Notes under the pieces: generated by a model
What the model was told of the DNA's origin: nothing
Seen by the model: only the letters and a program-made list of their open reading frames with translations
Databases searched by the model: none
In this document: one piece after another, positions 55,690 to 64,000 of the stretch
Layout of the letters: the number at the start of each line of letters is the position of its first letter
Numbering within the stretch: the first letter of the stretch is position 1
Program-made: the position numbers and the translations under genes
NCBI GenBank assembly: GCA_963920635.1
Contig: OY987298.1
Coordinates: forward strand, 39,649,787 to 39,713,786
Direction of reading: 5' to 3'
DNA: 64,000 nt
Source of the DNA: Pseudeuparius sepicola
Taxonomy: Eukaryota > Arthropoda > Insecta > Coleoptera > Anthribidae

Positions 55690-56080
55690 GTTGAAAAATT
55701 CAGGTTAAGTAAGACGACCCTTAACTGTTTAATTTTGGCTACCGGTTTCGCAACTGAAGAGTAACAGCAACAGGCCACTGGAATGTCACAGAGGCAAGGT
55801 TTTCTTCGAGGTTTTCTTACTCACATTATGACTAAGATGGCGAAATAATAATTATTGGAAATTATTTTAAGTGTTCTACTTGCCAGTTTTCTGAGGGTTT
55901 GATAGAATAATTGGTATAGTCATTAATATGATTTTCTATAAACTTAATAATGCAAGTGTAAGCTTGCTTCTTTGATATTTATGTATCCTGATGATGTAAC
56001 TCTACAGTTGCGAAACCGGTAGCCAAAATTAGGCCGAGGTTACGAGATAATGGTATTATTTAACCTGAATTTGCAAAAAA
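55690..56080. mobile_element. Foldback with hammerhead-like core
   Basis: Inverted arms share AAATTCAGGTTAA and GGCTACCGGTTTCGCAACTG. The right arm has CTGATGA, a 5-bp GTAAC/GTTGC stem, GAAA, CCGG and TA (55988-56021), the strand order of a minimal type-I hammerhead. The left arm has a mutated version on the minus strand. Probably derived from a Penelope-like element. Confidence 0.6.
55988..56022 (+). other. Hammerhead-ribozyme-like core
   Basis: Core CTGATGA (55988-55994), stem II GTAAC...GTTGC with loop TCTACA, core GAAA (56012-56015), short self-complementary CCGG and then TA as the cleavage dinucleotide. Stem I is not convincing by eye. Confidence 0.4.
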
Positions 56081-59000
56081 TAATGGAAAACTCGTATGGG
56101 TTGTATTTGGCAACAATAAAATAATATAATCCCCTAAAAAACGTCATTAAAGTTTTCAGATATTGTTTCCACTGATTTCCTTCTGACAGCTTGTAAAAGA
56201 TAATAGAATTAAATACCTAAGTACGTGCCAATAATCCTCAAGTGTGCGTGTGCTATATTTCGCTAAGACCCATTGAAACACAAGCTGTAAATTATTGCCC
56301 CATTTTTATTGCTCATTTCTCTGATTCACTTTCGTAAATTAAATGGGATGCGTTGTTCAGTTTTATATCTTTTTTATTTTCTTTTTCTCTGGCTTACTCT
56401 CTTTATGATTCAATATGCTGTCCCTTTTTATTGCATGTCATATAGTGGAGCCCAGAAATTCTGACATGTTTGGAATACTAAAACGTGCGTTATTAACACA
56501 TTGCGGGCAAGTGTTTCTTTCCCATTTCGCTACACAGTGGTCCGCAGCTTTTACGGCGCAATATTCCCTCGGGACATGTTTTCTACATATTAGGAAACTG
56601 GTAAAAGTCACATGTTGAGTATGCGCGGTTCGTTTTTCCTTTATCCAACAAATGGTGTTTAAAAATGTGCACTTGTGGGTTCGTCGTGAAGATAAGAAAA
56701 AAAGATCCTTTTAAATAAACATCGGTACGGAACCGCTTCGTTGCAAAGATAGGTACGTGATGATGTTAAAAGTCATCACGATTCATTTTTTGTAATTTGT
56801 AAAACATAGCTTTGACATGCACTTTTGTGACTCCCTGTATAGTATACAATTATTGCAGACATTATTGCAGGCGGATTTTTCTTCTTCTTGGACTTGACAT
56901 GGCTTACGAGTAGCTCCACGCTCGATAGAACTATAACACGGCTTCAATTTATATGCTTGCCAGACAAATAATAATTATTGTTCCTCGTGTAGTGTAATAC
57001 AATCAGCCGCTTGCAGCAAACTTCATTTCGTCTAAAGCAAATATAAGTTCCCTTACCCCTTTCGAACGCAAGGCACGTGTGTGCCTTTTATTTATTGAAG
57101 TGCAAATCGTGGCAGATGTGAAGCAGTAAATCAAACAATGTATATCGAAAACCCTATAAACTTGGCTTTAAGTCCAGATTGCCGAGGGTGTCGAATGCAA
57201 ATGAATTGAAATAAATGATGTGCCCTCGATGTGAAATTCAGAAAGCGTTCTAATAATCTTTCGACATCTCGTACATCTCGTGTGCCCCTCTTATCCACCC
57301 CCATAAAAATTTTATTTATAGGACGATTTCCAAAATCTTTTTTTGTTATATAGATCTTCCAAAATGGTAGCGGAGGCACATACTAGATCTTTTAAAAATC
57401 TGAGTCATGGCGAGAGACTGTGGTGTCATTTTATATCGGAAATTTTTATGTAACGCGCGCCCTTTGTCCGGAAAAAAATAAGAAAAAAATGAAAATGGGT
57501 TTTTATTATTTGTAAAAATTTCGCCTAAAATAATAAAAACCCATATCAGGAATAATTTTTGCACGCAGGAAAAACGGTGCTCGAGTAAAAATTGTCTAAA
57601 ACACTACAGTGTCGAATTGTTGGAATATTTGACGAATGGAGACATAAGATATAGGTACCTGCTTATTTTTCTTATATAAACTATATAGGTATTATAAGAT
57701 CAACTGACTTACCTGTAAGAAAGTTTGAGTTGAATTATTATACCTCGGTCTCATCCGACCTTATAGAAACAACACACGTAGTTGCTCCATCCTGTACAAA
57801 CTGCAGAAGATCATTAAAAGGTGTGAGGTATAATGCAGCTCAAACTTTTTTACAGGTATAGTAGGTCAATTCATCTTATAATTATACCTCAATCTCATGC
57901 TCTCTTACAAAGAACACGCATAGACGTTTAAAGAATAACAACGATCTATCTGCAATCTCTCAAAGATATTTTATCTACAACGCAATAGGCTGAACCTAAA
58001 AGCAATCTTGTTATACTAAACGTATACAAATGATATGGTTCGAGCGATGTTTGTATATACTTTATTCACACTATACAAATTTTATTAAATTTATGTGTCC
58101 TACATGTCCATGGGGGAAATTTGGACATGGACATGAGGTCATGTGCCTGCTTCCTTCCCCCTTTTACTACATACAATTAATACAATTAATTAGCAAATTA
58201 TTTAAAATATATTATGTATAAACAACATTTATAAATTTAAAGAGCTAGGTCTACAAAAAAACTAATTATTATTTTAGGAATGCATATATGAAGTTGTTAA
58301 ATTTTTACTGTTTTTGTTTTTGAATTTAAAAATAACTTTAAGATTGCAGATCAAAGTTTTCTCCCTCACCTTCTATACTTTGAAATTTCGCTTGCAGTCA
58401 CGTGCCTGCTTTCCCCTTTTTTACCATATTACTTCCTCTATGCGGTCCAGCTAGAATTTGTGTTAATTCAATGTTCTATAATATGTTTCACTTACTAAGT
58501 TATGAACTAGACATTCATCTTGCGTTCAAAGTTTTGTTTTTTAATATTAGGCATTTATGAATTTTCCTAGTAACTTGAAAATTTTGTCTTTCAGATTTCT
58601 GTTGCGAAAAACTTGATTAAAAATTGAATGGATCTGTTTGCGAAATTTACAAAAAAAAGGAATGATTGGGGTTTGAACCCGGGCTTGAACTTGATTAATA
58701 TGTCGTATACGCATGACAGCTATAATGAAATAAATTACAGCCTACTATGGGGTAAAACTTAAATGAAGGCTCGTTATAATTTCTGCTAATTTTGTATTTC
58801 CAAATCTAAACATAATAATTATAAAAAAAATTATTGTTTTTATTTGCTTCTCCATGGCATGTACGTTAAAGGAATGAAGAGACATTTATTTCATGTATGT
58901 AAATTGTGCCTAAAGAAGTATAGACCAAAACCAGAAAAACACTAGTCAATGCGTCAAAGGGACAAGACAAAATCGATAACAGACCAATGGTGTGTTATAG

Positions 59001-60600
59001 TATTTCTAAAGCACTTGGAACAGCATAAAAACCTGTGAATTTTATACGGGTGATTTCGGCTGATAAGTCTGATATTTTTACCAGTAGCAGAGCGTGGTAA
59101 AAGCTATGATATAGATCGCGCCTTGTATATTACTGTGTTCCAAGTAATATTTTACCAGGGTAGCCCGAGAACAGACTCTTCCGGCAATAAAATACGAGTC
59201 AAAACACTTTTTTAACCATATTAACCGCACCTGGTATTATAAGTAAAAGGAGATGAAGGAGACAGAGACGATAGATATTGTAGTAAAAACAACTGACTGC
59301 ATGCTCGCCTAATATAATATATCACCAATACTTGCATGGGCTACACTGTTCGACGGCCGGCCACTTGTACAGCGAAATGCGGTGGATAGGCGTGCGATAA
59401 TTTCACAGATTTTAGGATATACTTGCGTAAATAGTTGTAATCGATATGGCTTTTTAGAGACCTTTTGACAATATTGTATGGTGCATTAACCTTTACGTTG
59501 TTTTGACGACAACCTTAAAAAACCCTTAAAAGTGAAATATTATGTTGCTTTTAGAATATGTATATCTTTAAAAAACTGCGTGACGCTGATGTCCTATATT
59601 GAGTTTTTTTTATGCAATTAGAGTTTTTTATGCTGTTTCAAGTGACTTTAAAAATACTATACCGCTGAGAACAGGCTGTAATTTGTCGAGGAATTATAAA
59701 ACGAAGCTTTTTATTGGTTTGTTTTTGATGACTGACAGGTCATAAAACCAACTTTGTACGTGGAATCCTAGTTTTTGTGGGAATCTATCTAACGAAGCAG
59801 AAACACCTTAATAGTTTTCAAGCTCCAGAAGATACAATCTTAATACGACACTCATCTCATCTGCGTGCCTATTTATCGACGCTTATATTGAGGAGAATAT
59901 AATAGGATGAAATTAGTTCACAGTCAATTTAAATAAACGTAACTTCATTATTATTTTTCAAAATTATCGTAATAAGGCAAGGAGACTAATTAGACGTAAT
60001 ACATAATGATAGTGTATAACTTGGCTTCATTAAAATTGATCACCGGTACAAACCATTAGTGATGCAGTGTCTGAGAACATGGGTGTCCCAACGGGGATAT
60101 GTAATTACTGAAATAATCGACATTACTCTTAAATCGCGTATCTACCTACCAAATATTAACCAAAAATTGTTGTGTGGTGGACAAAAAGATATTGTAAAGT
60201 TTTATAAAGCTTATTAATAGAAAAGCAAAGATTATATTTGCTATCATTAGTAATCATAATTACATAGTACCTATTATCCTTATCCATGACCTTATGTTGA
60301 TATGTTGAGACAAGTGTCGGTAGTTTATACATTTAATTAAAGGATATTAAAAACAAATATGTATGCATGTATACACTGAGCAAAGTGCAAATGGTCACAT
60401 AATAGTAATGTTGAAGTTAAGGGGTGGCGTATTTAAGGGGGCCCACTCCCAATTAAATGAAACCATTTCGCAATTTAAAAATATTTACTGAAGCTGTAGA
60501 TCCGAAGATTTTGGGATTTTCTAAGTCTCATTTTAAGTATCTCTAAAAATTTCGCCTGCGGCGCATTTTGGCGACTAAGTACTGAAATGTTGTATAGTAC
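56081..60600. other. Intergenic, no recognised gene
   Basis: No supported gene. There is a foldback at about 57694-57882 (arms GATCAACTGACTTACCTGTAA and complement). A minus-strand tRNA-like T-arm (GGGTTCAAACCCC) at about 58655-58690 may be a SINE remnant. Other short ORFs lack motifs. Confidence 0.5.
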
Positions 60601-60689
60601 ACAGGAAAAAAAATCGGTGAAAACCCTCTTCGTCTAAGTGGTAAAAAAAATTTGGTGAAAATTTGACACGAAAATTGGTAGATTTCAAG

Positions 60690-60885
60690 TATTTTAACCA
60701 AACCTCATTTGGTAAAATTCACACTACAAAAAATTCGCTAATTTTAACACTTAGGTGTAATTTTTTTTATATTTCTAACACGGCTTCGTGTTTGTTCACA
60801 CCACGCGATGTTCCTTAACACCATTCGGTGTCCCTTAGCGTTAAGCTGTGTCAAATTCAACGTATTAACACAAGTTCGTGTTATA
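60690..60885. repeat. Array of short hairpins, TTAACAC...GTGTT type
   Basis: About six short inverted motifs recur at 20-30-bp steps: ACACTTAGGTGT, ACACGGCTTCGTGT, ACACCACGCGATGT, ACACCATTCGGTGT, GCGTTAAGCTGTGT and ACACAAGTTCGTGT. A further TTAACCAAACCTCATTTGGT precedes them. Cores vary while the stems are kept. Confidence 0.6.
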
Positions 60886-61071
60886 GGTAGATGAGAGAGG
60901 GAAGGTATTTTACCAGTTATGGGTGTACAATCTTAGGCAATCGAAGCCATGGCATCAGTTGTTTGTCGAACGAGTTGCGCGACGGAGCTTATCAGTTTGT
61001 GTGACGTGTGACCCGACCGCGTGGTGCGTATAATAGTTATAAAAGTAATTCTACCGACCGCTAGTGCAAAA

Positions 61072-61146
61072 ATGGTGTTGTTATGTAAAGTAAAATTTCA
61101 TAGTGAGTCAGATGGATTAAAACGACATGCTAATATGCAGATGTGA
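61072..61146 (+). CDS. 24-residue ORF, possible first exon, unrecognised
   Basis: It follows a TCAGTTTGTGTGACGTG initiator-like region (about 60990) in a locally GC-rich patch. The peptide MVLLCKVKFHSESDGLKRH has a hint of a C2H2 finger half. The evidence is weak. Confidence 0.2.
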   Translation: MVLLCKVKFHSESDGLKRHANMQM

Positions 61147-61608
61147 TGACGAAAGGTACTGTGTGATAGCCGAGGTGATAGCCCCTAACCTATACTCATC
61201 TACTGTGTTGATATGAGTTTGTTCTCACCGAAATCAGAAACCAGTCGCGAATCTGATTAACGGATTTTAAATTATCTGACTGTTATGATTGTTTTGATTC
61301 CTGCTGATTGGCTCCGACTTAGTTCGGACCTGCTTGTGCTTGTGAGAACAGGCCTATATCTAACTAAATCGCTGTGCATGTCGCAACGTGTGAAGTTTCT
61401 TTTTGTCTCACACGGACAATTCTGTAAGGCAACAGTTACTTAAGTACATTGTATGAGAATTTGTACGAAATAGTTTGGTCGCATCAAAATGAACGAATTT
61501 GAAAGAAAATGCTGTTTTGTAGTATAGGTATAAATAACCCCCTAACATAAAGCATTTCTTGTGTTTGTGGTTAGGTACACTTTTCTTACGAATTCGTACG
61601 ATATTATA

Positions 61609-61954
61609 TATATAACTTTTTTATAACCAAATATGTTTGGCTGTGAGAATGAATATTTATTTATTCTTTTAAGAAAGAAAATGTTGATAATTTTATACCT
61701 ATTTGTAAAGAATCGTTCCTATATTTTGGAACTGAAATAAAGTATTTTCTTTACTTATTACCGTTTATTATTTCTTACAAATATATAACTTTTTTATAAC
61801 CAAATATGTTTGGCTGTGAGAATGAATATTTATTTATTCTTTTAAGAAAGAAAATGTTGATAATTTTATACCTATTTGTAAAGAATCGTTCCTATATTTT
61901 GGAACTGAAATAAAGTATTTTCTTTACTTATTACCGTTTATTATTTCTTACAAA
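61609..61954. repeat. Perfect tandem duplication, 173-bp unit
   Basis: The unit starting TATAACTTTTTTATAACCAA is repeated twice with no difference I can find. Each copy holds GAACTGAAATAAAGTATTTTC, which contains a polyadenylation hexamer, so the unit may come from a 3' UTR or element tail. Perfect identity means a very recent event or an assembly artefact. Confidence 0.93.
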
Positions 61955-62197
61955 TAATTTAAATTGAAGACCAAGCACATAATATTATGCCTGGTTCATA
62001 CATATGTAATTGTGCAACAAGTTAAGCAATGAGGCATATTGTATGCGACTGCACAAGTTTTGGTAATATTGGTACTGAAATGTTTTAAAGATTTTGAGAT
62101 TTCCAAAGTCTCATTTTAGTTATACATTAAGATAATGAGAAATGGTGCAGAAAGTCCATCATCTGTATATCGTAAAAAACAGTAGCGTGCCGTAGGG

Positions 62198-62212
62198 CCC
62201 CCCCCCCCCCCC
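62198..62212. repeat. C homopolymer, 15 bases
   Basis: A run of C in AT-rich DNA, followed by GCCC. Length is unreliable in sequencing. Confidence 0.9.
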
Positions 62213-62483
62213 GCCCTCAGCTCTAACCCGCCTTTTGTGCTCTAGTGCAATTGCAAAATTGTACGTACAATCACGACAATATTATGGTCTATTATTTGTA
62301 TTATTTTTGCGTTTTCCCCTGCAAACATTTCCTTTAAAAGAACGATTGGCAACGCTGCTTTTTTCACCACTTTGCTGCGCCGCCGCTCTTGACTTTTATC
62401 TTTCAGTCTTTCGCTCTTCGAGTCGTCGTTACCTCCACCTTGCAAGTTCATGACTCACGATTCGTTCTTCTGCTCTCACTGTT

Positions 62484-62690
62484 TTGTTAAAAATAATTTC
62501 TACCATACTTTGCAACTGCCCTGGAGCAGAAAGGTCGTTTAGCAGGTTAAACAAAATTTTGGATTTTCAAAGATGTCCAATTACTCAGGAAAGGACAAAT
62601 AACTTATCATTACTTAGTATTGAATCAGAAACAGCGAAATTAATCAATTATGATAAGACAAAAAAAAAATCTGTAAAAACAAGCACCTAG
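62484..62690 (+). pseudogene. hAT (ZMYM/zbed-like) transposase C-terminal remnant
   Basis: The frame reads CPGAERSFSRLNKI, then QERTNNLSLLSIESE and a short tail, which is the hAT dimerisation domain (ERSFS-x-L, SQERL-x-x-LALLSIE). It is a different subfamily from the copies at 10-21 kb. It lacks everything upstream and is dead. Confidence 0.8.
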
Positions 62691-62694
62691 ACCG

Positions 62695-63406
62695 TCAGGG
62701 CTGGTAGGTTGAAAAATATGAAAATTCCTCAAGAGTAAAGTAACCTTATTTTTAGAACTACAGCAGAATGGCACTAAGAAAAGTTGTTTGGAATCCCAAG
62801 ACAATACATCACACTTTCGCATTTTTTATTCATCACGCTGTATAATTTTTATTGTTGAATTCTCATTTATTAAATAACTCTTAAATTGTTGCTGTATTAA
62901 AATATTTTTATGTTCCATATACTAATACTAGTTGCTATGTTATGGTTGAAATTGTAGGAGTATTTTACCTGGACACAAAAACCTACAAACTTTGCAGAAC
63001 TTTCAGTAAGATGCTAGTTGAATATACGTTGAACGTATAGTACTGTCATGCTCGAAGGTGTGCCTTAAAATACATAATATCTAACATTATGTATTGTACA
63101 GCGTGATGAATAAAAAATGCGAAAATGATTTTTTTCTTTTGAGTTGGTGGCTGTGAATTCATATTTGACATTGTCTTGGGATTCCACACAACATTTCTTA
63201 GTGTCATTCTGCTATAGTTCTAAAAATAAGGGTACTTTACTCTAGAGGAATTTTCATATTTTTCAACCTTCCCTGTATACGAATAGATTCAAAATTTTTA
63301 CCGGTGGATTTTGAGTTTAAGCACAAGCATCAACTTTTATTAAGAATAATTTTTTTTGAGAAGTAAAGAAAATTGCCATTTCTGCCCAACTTTCCGGCAG
63401 ACACTG
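62695..63406. mobile_element. Truncated foldback, relative of the 44.8-kb element
   Basis: Arms 62700-62850 and 63090-63290 are inverted copies (ATTCCTCAAGAGTAAAGTAAC, GTTTGGAATCCCAAGACAAT, TTTCGCATTTTTTATTCATC). The right outer part (63290-63406) matches the end of the element at 44811-45625, including GACACTGTATA; the left outer part is missing. Confidence 0.8.
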
Positions 63407-63410
63407 TATA

Positions 63411-64000
63411 CAGGGTTAACTATCACTTAGTACAAAAATTTTTATGGCAGATAAAGAAAAATTAGACTTGCCAAAATAAATTTTCAAAAATTTTCTAACA
63501 TTTGTCTTAAGCCTAAAAAAATTTTTTTTCAAATTGTATTAAACCCCTCAAAAAACGCCGCCTATGGACGCCCGCGCGACATGTCTAAAAATTTCGCGTA
63601 TGTCAATAGCGCGGCGTTGCCACGTCTATCAATTTATCCGAGGATTCACCACAAAATTTCGATTTCCTTTTAAAAACGATTACTTTCTAAGGAACATGTA
63701 GAATGCCTATGAAACACCTACCTTACTGACATTTCCAGGATTGTTTGCACCATTTTCTGTTTTCTTGCTTTTTTACATTAAAAGTCACACAACACAACAT
63801 TCACATTTTCTAAATCTGTTGGGGATCTCTTGGTTTCCCTCTGCTATTCCTTTTGTTTGAAGCGAGGTACTCAGCCTGACGACCACGACGAGGTAGATCC
63901 CCTCCGCCAGGAAAACCCCGAAGGGTAACCAAAAAATCACAACTGCACTAGCACACATTGCACATGCAAAGCACTACAGTAGCTGTTCAAAGAGGCCGCC
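63411..64000 (-). mobile_element. Tc1/mariner-type element remnant, copy B (runs off the window)
   Basis: Starts CAGGGTTAACTATCACTTAGTACAAAA directly after TA and follows copy A (13987 onward) base for base with scattered changes, including AAACGCCGCCTATGGACGCCC. The transposase part lies beyond the window edge. It abuts the preceding foldback with only TATA between them. Confidence 0.85.

Noticed and set aside
58655..58720. Minus-strand tRNA-like T-arm (GGGTTCAAACCCC)
   Set aside because: No pairing acceptor 5' strand and no proper D arm, so not called a tRNA gene; mentioned as a possible SINE remnant.

Overview
The window looks like insect nuclear DNA. It is AT-rich and dense in decayed transposons, and it shows 50-56 nt GT-AG introns and arthropod TATA plus TCAGT promoters. 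Frequent TAGGTA/TACCTA tracts are reminiscent of aphids and some other insects, but the species cannot be fixed from sequence alone. I found no convincing conserved host gene.

The dominant object is a complete-ended Polinton/Maverick (adintovirus-like) element at 21562-38466, 16,905 bp long. It has 584-bp terminal inverted repeats (TIRs) that I could not tell apart, 5'-AG termini and a perfect 6-bp target duplication (TGCATC). Left to right on the + strand it carries: a small gene inside the TIR; a phospholipase-A2-like minor virion protein followed by an adenain-like maturation protease, probably joined by -1 ribosomal frameshifting; a penton-like minor capsid protein; a small ORF; a hexon-like major capsid protein; a signal-peptide/TM glycoprotein; a BIR-RING inhibitor of apoptosis; a packaging ATPase; a Polinton accessory protein; two tandem fibre-like paralogs; and an integrase with a chromodomain. 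On the - strand it carries a one-finger CHHC (GTSF1/Asterix-type) zinc protein, a protein-primed DNA polymerase B and a nuclease-like protein. A four-exon + strand gene and 1.8 kb of repeats lie before the right TIR, which holds the second copy of the TIR gene.

The capsid module (PLA2, protease, penton, major capsid) and the accessory genes (IAP, CHHC, glycoprotein, spliced gene) are open. The replication, packaging and integration module is broken: PolB has about four frameshifts and two stops, the ATPase has one in-frame stop, the integrase has a deletion and no N-terminal zinc domain, and the accessory protein has a 1-nt shift. Broken enzymes inside identical TIRs suggest movement in trans or TIR homogenisation.

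The flanks (1-21.5 kb and 38.5-64 kb) are a graveyard of small elements. They hold palindromic TA-flanked foldbacks, two hAT-like deletion derivatives with 20-bp TIRs (one split by a nested foldback), several Tc1/mariner-type remnants with recognisable transposase fragments, a 5'-truncated non-LTR retrotransposon ending in a 436-bp GATA microsatellite, a perfect 173-bp tandem duplication and an array of short hairpins. Three loci carry hammerhead-ribozyme-like cores of the sort known from Penelope-like elements.
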